From NCBI GenBank assembly GCA_000517565.1, contig CP007051.1:1540001-1604000 (forward strand): a stretch of 64,000 nt of DNA, written 5' to 3'. Source of the stretch: Desulfurella acetivorans A63 (lineage in GTDB: Bacteria; Campylobacterota_A; Desulfurellia; Desulfurellales; Desulfurellaceae). The notes beneath the pieces are model-generated. The model was given only the letters and a program-made list of their open reading frames with translations, was not told the origin of the DNA and ran no database searches. Made by a program: the position numbers and the translations under genes. Below, piece by piece: positions 34,326-42,373 of this stretch (position 1 is its first letter; each line of letters starts with the position of its first letter).

Positions 34326-35636
34326 TTACTTAATTCCTGCCCATTTCTCAAGCATATCTGTAGTAACAGATTTTGGTCTTTCAATTGCATATCCAAGTGC
34401 TCTATCCCATACAAGGTTGGCAAGAACACCTAATGCTCTTCCGATACCAAACAATACTGTGTAGAAATCATACTCTACAACACCATAATGCCACTGGATG
34501 CAACCAGAATGTGCATCAACATTTGGCCATGGATCCTTTACTTTGCCAAGTGAAGACAAAATCGGTGGAACTACTTCATAAAGCATTGAAACAACCTGGA
34601 AGATTGGGTCATCTGGCATATGCTTAAGTGCAAATTCCCTTTGGGCCACATAGCGTGGGTCTGTTTTTCTTAGAACTGCATGACCGTATCCTGGTATTAC
34701 CTGACCGCTTGATAGTGTTTCTTCTACGAATTTCTTTAATTCTTCTTTGGTTGGAACCTTTCCACCTAGTTTCTTATCTATGGTTTCTTGTATCCATTTT
34801 AATACTTCCTGGTTTGCAAGACCATGCAATGGCCCAGCAAGACCGCACATAGCAGCAGAATATGCATAGTATGCATCAGATAATGCTGATGCCACAAGGT
34901 GAGCAGTATGAGCCGAAACATTGCCACTTTCATGATCTGAGTGCAGTATAAAATACAATCTTGCAACATCATCGTATGGTTTATCAATACCCATCATATT
35001 AGCAAAATCACCACCTAAATCAAGATCAGGGTTTGATGGTATATGTGTATCACTTTTATATTTCATTCTATATATATATGCACCAAGTGAAGGTAACTTT
35101 GCCATCAGATCCATTGCATCTTCAAACATTGGTTCCCACGCTGTGTTTTTGTTAAATTTACCAGCGTTGTAGTATGCTGCAAATTTTGACTCTCTTTGCA
35201 TTGCTAAAATACCAGCTGCAAACATGGTCATTGGGTGAGTATCCCTTGGCATAGCTTTTAGAGTATCTTTTACATACTCAGGCAAAGCTCTTCTTTTTTT
35301 GAACTCTTCTGCTACTTCTTTAACTTCTTTTTCTGTTGGGACATCACCTGTTAACAGTAAATAAAAATGACCTTCAACATAAGGCATCTCTGCACCTGGA
35401 ACTTTTGGCAATTTTTCTAATACTTCTGGGATTGTGTAACCACGAAATCTAATTCCTTCTTCTGGGTCCAAGTAAGAAATATCAGTTACCAAAGACTTAA
35501 TGCCTCTCATCCCACCAATAGCCTGCGAGATCGTAACCTCGTCAATTTTTACATTACCAAACTCTTTGAGAAGCCTAGTAGTGCGTGGCCTGTGCTGAGC
35601 GATTTTCTCAGCTAATTTTTCCTTTAAAAAGGACAT
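34326..35636 (-). CDS. gltA: citrate synthase
   Basis: A 436-residue citrate synthase of the long, eukaryote-like type. The active-site regions are HSDHESGNVSAHTAHLVASALSD (substrate His), GLAGPLHGLANQEVLKW (catalytic His) and VDAHSGCIQWHYGV (Asp). The N-terminus (LKEFGNVKIDEVTISQAIGGMRGIKSLVTDISYLDPEEGIRFRGYTI, in part) also fits this type. Desulfurella acetivorans citrate synthase has been shown to run in the cleavage direction for autotrophy; whether this enzyme is that one is inferred from context. It has AGGAGG, its own promoter with an inverted repeat, and a strong terminator, so it is a single-gene unit next to fixABCX. Confidence 0.94.
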   Translation of the reverse strand: MSFLKEKLAEKIAQHRPRTTRLLKEFGNVKIDEVTISQAIGGMRGIKSLVTDISYLDPEEGIRFRGYTIPEVLEKLPKVPGAEMPYVEGHFYLLLTGDVPTEKEVKEVAEEFKKRRALPEYVKDTLKAMPRDTHPMTMFAAGILAMQRESKFAAYYNAGKFNKNTAWEPMFEDAMDLMAKLPSLGAYIYRMKYKSDTHIPSNPDLDLGGDFANMMGIDKPYDDVARLYFILHSDHESGNVSAHTAHLVASALSDAYYAYSAAMCGLAGPLHGLANQEVLKWIQETIDKKLGGKVPTKEELKKFVEETLSSGQVIPGYGHAVLRKTDPRYVAQREFALKHMPDDPIFQVVSMLYEVVPPILSSLGKVKDPWPNVDAHSGCIQWHYGVVEYDFYTVLFGIGRALGVLANLVWDRALGYAIERPKSVTTDMLEKWAGIK

Positions 35637-35666
35637 ATCAAACCTCCTTACGTAAAATTTCTAATT

Positions 35667-35697
35667 AACAATTTACTCTTAATAAATTGTTTGTCAA
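35667..35697 (-). promoter_or_regulatory. citrate synthase promoter with embedded inverted repeat
   Basis: On the minus strand TTGACA (35697-35692) and, after 16 bp, TAAATT (35675-35670). The spacer and -10 are occupied by a perfect 9 bp inverted repeat: AACAATTTA at 35667-35675 and TAAATTGTT at 35683-35691 with 7 bp between. It is A/T-rich and has no T-run, so it looks like an operator rather than a terminator for fixX. Confidence 0.6.
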
Positions 35698-35704
35698 TAT
35701 GATT

Positions 35705-35980
35705 CTATCCAAATTTATATGCAACTCCAAAACCACCTCTTGGGTATCTCCAAGTAATATAATCACAGGCTATCCTGCAAGTACCACACTCCACGCATGC
35801 ATCATAGTTTATAGATAACTTTTGTTCTTCTTCATCATAAGTATAAACACTGGCTGGACACACATATGTACAGGGCCTACCTTGACATTTTTTGCACGCT
35901 TCAGGATCACTCACACCTAAATGAGAACCTTCTTCGTCTACATTATAACCTACTAAATATAATTTATCTTCAATTCTCAT
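35705..35980 (-). CDS. fixX: ferredoxin-like protein FixX
   Basis: About 91 residues with two clusters of cysteines, CKKCQGRPCTYVCPASVY and CVECGTCRIACDYITWRYPRGGFGV. This is the FixX pattern, in which the last block is nearly invariant. It passes electrons from FixAB to FixC/quinone. The ATG at 35980 is preferred to that at 35995 because GGAGG lies about 8 nt before it. It overlaps the fixC stop. Confidence 0.93.
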   Translation of the reverse strand: MRIEDKLYLVGYNVDEEGSHLGVSDPEACKKCQGRPCTYVCPASVYTYDEEEQKLSINYDACVECGTCRIACDYITWRYPRGGFGVAYKFG

Positions 35981-37278
35981 CCTAATTTCCTCCATAATGT
36001 AAACATATCTTTTGCCAAGTTCCAGTAACCAAAATCTTTTTTCAATCTTTCTTTAATAGCTTTAATTTTATCCGGTTTAGAAACACCATCCACATTATAA
36101 ATATTATACATAGAATCTATAATTAACTGTGGATATTTTGTTAATAGGTATCGTTTTTCTTCAAGAAGATGAGGTAAGTTCCTATACATCTTAAGGTCTT
36201 TTAATACAAATGATTCTTCCATTTTTGTTTGATAGGCGCTGAGCGATTTAGCACTAAAATCACCTTTTTCTCTTGCTTCCAGATATGTGCGTGCTGCAAG
36301 TTTTCCAGATTCAATTGCAAGGTTTGAACCTTCCCTGTGAACACTGTTAACCAGCATCGCAGCATCGCCTGTTACCATAAATCCATCTGTATAAAGCTTT
36401 GGTACAGCGTAATAGCCACCTTCTGGTATCATGTGAGCTAAATACTCTTTTGTTTCTCCACCAGCTATCAATGGCGCAATAGAAGGATGCGTTTTGAATT
36501 TTTCAATTAAATCATTTGGATTTACTTTGTGTTCTATTATATCTTCAATTATAGTTCCAACACCAATGGATACAGAATTTTTATTTGTATATATAAAAGC
36601 CATGGTTTCCATACCTTCAAAATATGGACCTGTGATTTCAATTGTTACACCTTCTGAATCATTTGACACACCAAACCTGTCATTAATTACGTTTTCCGGT
36701 AATCCAATAATCTCTTTTACAGCTATTGCAACTTTATTTGGTGTAATTTTTTCTCTTAAACCTAAAGATTTTGCCAAAAATGAATTTACGCCATCTGCCG
36801 CTATTACACAATCGCAGTATAAGTCACCATCTGGTCTATCTGTTCTAACACCAACAACTTTACCATTTTCAACAATTGGGTCTTTCACCACAGTTTCATT
36901 TATAATTAGAGCACCTGCTTCCTGAACTTTTTGCGCAAACCATTTATCAAATTTTGCCCTAAACACACTAAAACAATTATATGGTTCTTTATTAAATTTT
37001 TCACTCCTAATTCCTGTAGAAAATACAGAATCTTCTGAGATTAACCATAATTTTTGTTCTATAATATGCCTTTCAAGTGGCGCTTCTTTGTAAAAATCTG
37101 GCATTAAATCATCAAGTGCTTTTCTATAAAAAATTCCACCCATTACATTTTTTGAACCAGGAAATGTACCACGCTCAATAATTGCTACATTAACTTTTGC
37201 TTTGGCTAAAACGTACCCTGCAGCCAATCCAGCTGGTCCTGCACCTACTATAACAACATCAAAATCCTTTTTTCTCAT
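35977..37278 (-). CDS. fixC: flavoprotein FixC (ETF:quinone oxidoreductase-like)
   Basis: A 433-residue FAD protein with the N-terminal dinucleotide-binding motif DVVIVGAGPAGLAAGYVLAKA, the GSKNVMGGIFY region and the second FAD motif GFMVTGDAAMLVNSVHREGSNLAIESGKLAA. It is the quinone-side subunit of the FixABCX electron-bifurcating complex. It follows fixB by 11 bp and precedes fixX by overlap. Confidence 0.94.
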   Translation of the reverse strand: MRKKDFDVVIVGAGPAGLAAGYVLAKAKVNVAIIERGTFPGSKNVMGGIFYRKALDDLMPDFYKEAPLERHIIEQKLWLISEDSVFSTGIRSEKFNKEPYNCFSVFRAKFDKWFAQKVQEAGALIINETVVKDPIVENGKVVGVRTDRPDGDLYCDCVIAADGVNSFLAKSLGLREKITPNKVAIAVKEIIGLPENVINDRFGVSNDSEGVTIEITGPYFEGMETMAFIYTNKNSVSIGVGTIIEDIIEHKVNPNDLIEKFKTHPSIAPLIAGGETKEYLAHMIPEGGYYAVPKLYTDGFMVTGDAAMLVNSVHREGSNLAIESGKLAARTYLEAREKGDFSAKSLSAYQTKMEESFVLKDLKMYRNLPHLLEEKRYLLTKYPQLIIDSMYNIYNVDGVSKPDKIKAIKERLKKDFGYWNLAKDMFTLWRKLG

Positions 37279-37289
37279 ATCTACACTCC

Positions 37290-38300
37290 CTATTTAACCA
37301 ACTTTTGTTTAAACATTTCTGTCATTTTTGGTAATACTTGTAAACAATCGCCAACTATCCCATATGTAGCCACTTCAAATATCGGCGCTTCTGGATCTGT
37401 ATTTATTGCTATTATAATATCTGAGGATTTCATGCCAGCAACGTGCTGCACAGCACCAGAAATACCTGCTGCTATATAAATTTTTGGGTGGACAGTCTGA
37501 CCAGTTTGTCCTACCTGTCTTGATTGTGGTGCCCAACCAGCCTGAACCACTTTTCTTGAAACCGCCCAGGTACCACCAAGAACATTTGCCAGATCTTCGA
37601 GCAATTTTAAATTTTCTTTTTTGCCCATACCTTTGCCGCCAGCAACAATTACTTCATAAAAACTCAAATTTACCTTTTCTTCACCTGTTTGGACTTTTTC
37701 GATAATTTTCTTTACTATTTTATCTTCTGTAATATCGTATTTCTCTTTTATTATCTCTGGTTTTGTAGGATTTTTTACAGCTTTAAAAACACCTGGTCGC
37801 ACTGTTGACATTTGGGGTCTGTTATCTGGGCAAAATATTGTTGCCATCAAGTTACCACCAAAAGTAGGACGCGTCATTAAAAGGTTTTTATTGGATGGGT
37901 CAATATCAAGGGCTGTGGTATCAGCCGTTAAACCAGCAGAAAGCTTTGTTGCAACTGTGCCTGCCAAATCTCTGCCAAGCGTTGTCGCTCCTATTAAAGC
38001 TACTTCAGGTTTATATTTATCGATTAAATACACGATTGCATCTCTCCATGGTTCAGTTCTATATTCTTTTAATACAGGATTTTCAATAATATAAAACTTT
38101 TTTGCGCCATATTCTCCAACCTCTTTTGCAAATTGCTCAACTTTATCTCCAACAGTAAATGCACATACTTCGCAACCAAGATCTTTTGCAAGTTCTGCAC
38201 CTTTGCTTAGCAATTCAAGAGATACTCTCTCAATTTTGCCTTCATTGTGTTCTATAAAAACCCATACATTTTTATATTGTGTTATATCTTGCTTAATCAT
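37290..38300 (-). CDS. fixB: electron transfer flavoprotein alpha-type subunit FixB
   Basis: A 336-residue EtfA-type protein. The N-terminal domain starts WVFIEHNEGKIERVSLELLSKGAELA; the C-terminal FAD-binding domain has VVAGGKGMGKKENLKLLEDLANVLGGTWAVSRKVVQAGWAPQSRQVGQTG-type sequence, then PKIYIAAGISGAVQHVAGM and INTDPEAPIFEVATYGIVGD. Forms the bifurcating flavoprotein with FixA, oxidising NADH while reducing ferredoxin and quinone. Confidence 0.94.
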   Translation of the reverse strand: MIKQDITQYKNVWVFIEHNEGKIERVSLELLSKGAELAKDLGCEVCAFTVGDKVEQFAKEVGEYGAKKFYIIENPVLKEYRTEPWRDAIVYLIDKYKPEVALIGATTLGRDLAGTVATKLSAGLTADTTALDIDPSNKNLLMTRPTFGGNLMATIFCPDNRPQMSTVRPGVFKAVKNPTKPEIIKEKYDITEDKIVKKIIEKVQTGEEKVNLSFYEVIVAGGKGMGKKENLKLLEDLANVLGGTWAVSRKVVQAGWAPQSRQVGQTGQTVHPKIYIAAGISGAVQHVAGMKSSDIIIAINTDPEAPIFEVATYGIVGDCLQVLPKMTEMFKQKLVK

Positions 38301-38311
38301 CTATCCACCCC

Positions 38312-39127
38312 TTAAACTTTTCCCAACTGCTTAAGCATTGGCTCTATTTTAGCATAAACTGTATTTACAATTTCGTCTAAACTCCCTTCGATCATCTCTC
38401 CACGCTCTCTTTTTGGTGGCGTAAATGCCTTTTTAACCTTTGTAGGCGAATTTTTCAAACCGCATTGAGATGCATCTATCGTCGTATTTGAAGAATTAAG
38501 CAAAACCACAGGTGTTCTGGCAGCTTTTATAAGGTATGGCAATGGAGCAAACCTTATGTGGTTAAGTGTTTCTTCCGTTGTTATCAAACATGGCATTGGA
38601 ACTTCAACGGTTTCTGTACCACCTTCAAGCAACCTTACTATTTTAATTTTTCTTGCCTGTGGGTCAACCTCTTTAATTTCAACTGCATATGTAACCAAAG
38701 GAACATCAAAGCGTGTTGCTATACCTGGGCCAGTTTGAGCTGTATCTCCATCGATTGCCTGTTTTCCTGCCCAAAATATATCAACCGGACCAACTTCTTG
38801 TATCACTTTTTGTGCACCAGCCCATAGTGCATAGCTTGTTGCCAATGTATCGGAACCTGCAAAAACCCTATCACTCAGTAAAAACACATTATCTGCACCC
38901 ATAGCAAGCGCTTTTTTTAAAGCTTCATCTGCCATAGGAGGGCCCATACACAAAACAGATACACTACCACCAAATTTGTCCTTTATCTGGACTGCTGCTT
39001 CAATAGCATGCGTATCAAACGGGTTAATTATAGCTGGTACGCCTTCTCTTATTAATGTACCGGTTTCATAATCAACCCTAACTTGAGCCGCATCTGGAAC
39101 TTGCTTAATAAAAACTAATGAATGCAC
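38312..39127 (-). CDS. fixA: electron transfer flavoprotein beta-type subunit FixA
   Basis: A 271-residue EtfB-type protein with VFIKQVPDAAQVRVDYETGTLIREGVPAIINPFDTHAIEAAVQI, SVLCMGPPMADEALKKALAMGADN and the CLITTEETLNHIRFAPLPYLIKAARTPV tail. The start is GTG at 39127, 6 nt after AGGAGG. It is the first gene of the fixABCX operon. Upstream there is a TTGACA at 39194-39189, but no convincing -10 at the right distance. Confidence 0.93.
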   Translation of the reverse strand: MHSLVFIKQVPDAAQVRVDYETGTLIREGVPAIINPFDTHAIEAAVQIKDKFGGSVSVLCMGPPMADEALKKALAMGADNVFLLSDRVFAGSDTLATSYALWAGAQKVIQEVGPVDIFWAGKQAIDGDTAQTGPGIATRFDVPLVTYAVEIKEVDPQARKIKIVRLLEGGTETVEVPMPCLITTEETLNHIRFAPLPYLIKAARTPVVLLNSSNTTIDASQCGLKNSPTKVKKAFTPPKRERGEMIEGSLDEIVNTVYAKIEPMLKQLGKV

Positions 39128-39209
39128 TCAAAACCTCCTTTTTGATTTTGCCATATAGTTATTTTATTTTTATACAAAAATAAAAATATGTCAAGCACAA
39201 AGTGGAATA

Positions 39210-40055
39210 TTATCCGATTTTTGTAAACTTTACTCCAATATCGGCTGGTTTTGCAAAATACAACCAGGAAGTAACAATAGAATCAACACCGGTTTTTGCG
39301 TATTCTACTACATTGCTGTCGTTAATGCCGCCAGCTACAGCAATTTTTATGGAATTATTCATTTTTCTTAAAGATTCTGTGGCTTGTTTGGTTTTTTCTA
39401 TATCAAATTTATCAAGTTGTAAAAATTCAATACCAGCTTTTGCCAAATAAATTGCTTCATCAAGATTTTCAACTTCAACACACACCGTTTTATCGTAAGC
39501 TTTGCGTTTAATCTCGTCTACTTTGGTAAGTAACTTTTCAAAACCACCCATAAACATGATATGCTCTTTAAAAATCAAAATACTTTCTGATAAACCAAGT
39601 CTGTGGACACTTGCTCCACCGCTTAAAATTGCTTTAATTGAAAGTTTTTTTGTAAATGGAAAGGTCTTTCTTGTTGTGGCTACTCTGATACTTGGATTTT
39701 GACTTTTTGCCAATTCTACAAAATTTCTTGTTTTTGTAGCCAAACCACTGGCGTGTTCCATTAAATTGGAACAAATCCTGTAGCAACTCTGTGCATTTTT
39801 GAAATTTCCATATGCTGAAAGCAACAATTGACCTTTATTGACAAAACTCCCGGAAGGCACAAGTGTTTCTATCTTTAAATCAAACCTTTTCAATACACTT
39901 TTTGCTTCTTCACTTGCACAAACTACCAGATCCTGCCTTGCAATGAACTCTAGTTTACAATCACCATCAATATCTAAAATATCAGTTGTCAAATCGCTGT
40001 AGGCTAAATCATCGCTAATTAGTTTGTCTATTTCCTCACATGAAAAATAAATCAT
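39210..40055 (-). CDS. modD: ModD, nicotinate-nucleotide pyrophosphorylase-like protein
   Basis: About 281 residues of the QAPRTase fold. Typical motifs are SDDLAYSDLTTDIL, ASGLATKTRNFVELA, VATTRKTFPFTKKLSIKAILSGGASVHRLGLSESILIF (in two parts) and the C-terminal GGINDSNVVEYAKTGVDSIVTSWLY. The RKTFPFTKK..A...GG segment is the ModD rather than NadC version. Its role in molybdenum metabolism is unproven but it is commonly found with modA, as here. The start ATG 40055 has GGGAG 6 nt upstream. Confidence 0.82.
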   Translation of the reverse strand: MIYFSCEEIDKLISDDLAYSDLTTDILDIDGDCKLEFIARQDLVVCASEEAKSVLKRFDLKIETLVPSGSFVNKGQLLLSAYGNFKNAQSCYRICSNLMEHASGLATKTRNFVELAKSQNPSIRVATTRKTFPFTKKLSIKAILSGGASVHRLGLSESILIFKEHIMFMGGFEKLLTKVDEIKRKAYDKTVCVEVENLDEAIYLAKAGIEFLQLDKFDIEKTKQATESLRKMNNSIKIAVAGGINDSNVVEYAKTGVDSIVTSWLYFAKPADIGVKFTKIG

Positions 40056-40069
40056 TGAAACTCCCAAAA

Positions 40070-40813
40070 TTAAGCTTCAAAACCGTAAGTTTTTAATATT
40101 TCTTTTACTTTATTTGATTTCATAAACTCTAAATACTTAAATGCGTCATTTTTATTTTTTGACGATTTAAGTATAACCATTGCCTGGTTTATTGGCAAAT
40201 ATAATTTCTTATCTACAATGCAATAATTACCACTTTTTTCATTTATTACCAATGAAAGTGGCAAAAAAGACATAGATACACTTTTTGTCTGAGCAAATTG
40301 CAACACTTGAAGCGCATCTTTTCCTTGTGCAAACCTTTTTTGAGTCTCGTATAGCAAATGTGAGTTTTCTAAAGCCTGCATTGCTGCCTTGCCATATGGA
40401 CCAAGCTTTGGGTTAATTATGCCAATATAGCCTTGAAATTTACTTACGTTTTCTAAACAACTTTGTTTGTTTAGCTTTTCAAGGTTTGAATATAGGGCAA
40501 GCACACCTTTTGCATATACAAAGTATGAGTTTTCTAAAGCAAAACCCTCTTCAATAAGTTTTTTGGGATACATTGTATCTGCCGATATAAAAATATCTGC
40601 AGGATAGCCATTTTTTATCTGTTCAAAAGCTACACCAGCGATAATAGGTATTGCTGTAATTTCGATATTTCCATTTTGCTTTTCAAATAACGAATTAATT
40701 GTTTTTATGGGTCCTTGCATACTCGGTGTATAGACTATCACAAGCTTTGAAGCAAAACTTACATTACAAAAAAACAAAAAAGCAAAAATAACAAATAAAT
40801 TATGGCGTAGCAT
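40070..40813 (-). CDS. modA: molybdate-type ABC transporter substrate-binding protein, second copy
   Basis: About 247 residues with a signal peptide (LFVIFAFLFFCNVSFA) and the ModA family features YTPSMQGPIKTINSLF, GYPADIFISADTMYPKKLIEEGF, NPKLGPYGKAAMQALENS and VSMSFLPLSLV. It is a paralogue of the gene directly upstream. The ATG at 40813 lies inside the end of that gene and has AAAGGA about 7 nt before it. The periplasmic protein would deliver molybdate or tungstate to ModBC, which are not encoded here. Confidence 0.85.
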   Translation of the reverse strand: MLRHNLFVIFAFLFFCNVSFASKLVIVYTPSMQGPIKTINSLFEKQNGNIEITAIPIIAGVAFEQIKNGYPADIFISADTMYPKKLIEEGFALENSYFVYAKGVLALYSNLEKLNKQSCLENVSKFQGYIGIINPKLGPYGKAAMQALENSHLLYETQKRFAQGKDALQVLQFAQTKSVSMSFLPLSLVINEKSGNYCIVDKKLYLPINQAMVILKSSKNKNDAFKYLEFMKSNKVKEILKTYGFEA

Positions 40814-41540
40814 ACCCAAATCCTTTAAATATTTCTTTTGCTTGATTTGATTTAATAAAATCTACATACTTTTTAGCCAATTCTTTTTCATTTGAAGATT
40901 TTATTACAACCATTGCCTGTTTTATTGGTTTGTATAAATTTTGGTCAACTTCACAATAATGACCTACATTTGATTTAATTACCAAAGCCAATGGTATAAA
41001 AGCTATTTGAGCGCTACGCGTTTGAGCAAACTGTTGAGCCTGTGATACATCATTTGCAAAAACTATCTTATGCTTGACTTTATCGTAAATATTGGCAGAT
41101 TCTAAAGCTTCAATTGAAGCTCTTCCGTAAGGTGCAAGTTTTGGGTTTGCAATTGCAATATGCGATACATTTCCATCAAGACAAGTGTTTATACAATCTT
41201 TGTCCAATTTTACATTGCTATTTGTCCAGATTACCAGTTTACCGATAGCATATATGTAATAATCATCGCCAAAACCTTTTTTTACCAGCTCTTGTGGATA
41301 CTTTGCGTCAGCTGACATAAAAACATCTACAGGGTAACCATTTGTAATCTGCTGATAAGCAGCGCCAGATACAAGTGGTATGGTTACTACTTTAACACCC
41401 TTATTTAACTTTTCAAACTCTGCATTGATTGGTTTTATTACTTTGTCAAGGTTTGGCGCAATCACAACTTTTAGTTCATTTGCATAAGACATATGAACAA
41501 AAAAAATAACAAATAACACAGTAAGTAACTTTTTCATCAT
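40800..41540 (-). CDS. modA: molybdate-type ABC transporter substrate-binding protein, first copy
   Basis: A 246-residue protein with a signal peptide (MMKKLLTVLFVIFFVHMSYA) and the same family blocks as its neighbour: GYPVDVFMSADAKYPQELVKKGF, NPKLAPYGRASIEALESANIY, and QIAFIPLALVIKS. Two cysteines in a DCINTC segment are a lineage feature also partly seen in the other copy. It is the first gene of modA-modA-modD, behind AGGAGG and a promoter that overlaps a ModE-box-like element. The substrate, molybdate or tungstate, cannot be told. Confidence 0.86.
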   Translation of the reverse strand: MMKKLLTVLFVIFFVHMSYANELKVVIAPNLDKVIKPINAEFEKLNKGVKVVTIPLVSGAAYQQITNGYPVDVFMSADAKYPQELVKKGFGDDYYIYAIGKLVIWTNSNVKLDKDCINTCLDGNVSHIAIANPKLAPYGRASIEALESANIYDKVKHKIVFANDVSQAQQFAQTRSAQIAFIPLALVIKSNVGHYCEVDQNLYKPIKQAMVVIKSSNEKELAKKYVDFIKSNQAKEIFKGFGYATP

Positions 41541-41552
41541 ACACCTCCTTTT

Positions 41553-41587
41553 TGATATATAGTATTTTATATAACGTTAATTGTCAA
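41553..41587 (-). promoter_or_regulatory. modA promoter overlapping a ModE-box-like inverted repeat
   Basis: On the minus strand TTGACA (41587-41582), a 17 bp spacer and TACTAT (41564-41559). The element CGTTATATA, 6 bp, TATATATCA (41576-41553) spans the -10. The left arm matches the E. coli ModE half-site around AACGTTATAT, and the right arm keeps 7 of 9 symmetric positions. Confidence 0.55.
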
Positions 41588-41638
41588 GCAAATATTTTTT
41601 ATATATATTAAATTTTAAGCTAACGTAAGACTTGAAAA

Positions 41639-41959
41639 CTAAATAAAACTTTTCAGTCTATCTTTAATAAATTCTTTTGGTATTACACCAGATTTTTTGC
41701 CACCTATATCAAAAGTCCTGCAGGCATTATTAACTTCTTTTGGTTTTTGCATTGTATAAATATCAACACCATCAATATATATGGATGGTGATCCCAAAAA
41801 ATTTACTTCATTAGCTTTTTCAAGTGTTTCCACATCAATTTTTTTCAACATTATTACTTAAATACTTAAATTTAATTCTTTTAACGCTTCCATCAAATTG
41901 TTATAAGTAGGCTCAGAATTTGGACAACCGCTAAAAAACAAAAATTCTATCTTTTTCAT
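41639..41959 (-). pseudogene. small thioredoxin-like protein interrupted by an in-frame TAA
   Basis: Reading from the ATG at 41959 gives KKIEFLFFSGCPNSEPT and LMEALKELNLSI, then a TAA at 41860-41858, then in the same frame VIMLKKIDVETLEKANEV, FLGSPSIYIDGVDIY and GVIPKEFIKDRLKSFI. Together they make a complete protein of about 105 residues of the small GCPNC.PT thioredoxin-like type. A single base change would restore it. The second Cys of the usual CPNC motif is Ser. The start overlaps the padR stop (ATGA) and follows GGAGAG. A restart at the ATG 41851 could still make the C-terminal 70 residues. Confidence 0.7.
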
Positions 41960-42369
41960 AAGCTCTCCTGTATATTTTTACATGCATGCAAAAAACTCTC
42001 AAGACTTTCTTTTAAATTTGTTAAAGATACGATCCAGAGTTTGAGTTCTGCTTTTCCTTTATCTGTTAGCGTGTAGATTTTTTTGTAATTACCTCTACCT
42101 TTATCATTAATGTCGCAAGATGAAACAATAAGGTGATCTTTTTCCATAGCGTTTAATGTTTTGTAAATATAGCCAAAGTCACCCACATCTTCATACTTTA
42201 TACCCATATCCTGGAGTGCTTCTATAATTTTAAAGCCATGTCTGGGTCCTTGAGTTAAAATATACAACATAAATGCCCTCAAAAACCTGGGTGGGCGCTC
42301 TGCTGGGTAGTTTTCACACCATCTTTTGATTTTTACTGACGGTTTTGTTTCATTTTCTACATTTTTCAT
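41956..42369 (-). CDS. PadR-family transcriptional regulator
   Basis: A 137-residue protein with a winged-helix domain: FLRAFMLYILTQGPRHGFKIIEALQDMG, then GYIYKTLNAMEKDHLIVSSCDINDKGRGNYKKIYTLTDKGKAEL-type sequence, a PadR hallmark, and a short C-terminal helix. It would bind DNA as a dimer and respond to a small molecule or redox signal (one Cys in SSCDIN). It lies 4 bp after the PAS/EAL gene and is coupled to the broken thioredoxin-like gene, so these may form one unit. Confidence 0.82.
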   Translation of the reverse strand: MKNVENETKPSVKIKRWCENYPAERPPRFLRAFMLYILTQGPRHGFKIIEALQDMGIKYEDVGDFGYIYKTLNAMEKDHLIVSSCDINDKGRGNYKKIYTLTDKGKAELKLWIVSLTNLKESLESFLHACKNIQESL

Positions 42370-42373
42370 AGCA

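Noticed and set aside
35667-35691. Inverted repeat before citrate synthase as a terminator of fixX
   Set aside because: The stem is A/T-rich, has no T-run after it, and lies between a good -35 and the -10.
35705-39127. fixABCX as evidence of nitrogen fixation
   Set aside because: No nif gene is present in the window; the complex also serves ferredoxin reduction in other metabolism.
39169-39194. TTGACA with TATAAA as a promoter for fixA
   Set aside because: The spacer is only 14 bp; other -10 candidates at 16-18 bp are poor.
41858-41860. Recoding of the stop in the thioredoxin-like gene as selenocysteine
   Set aside because: The codon is TAA, not TGA, and it lies away from the CPN motif.
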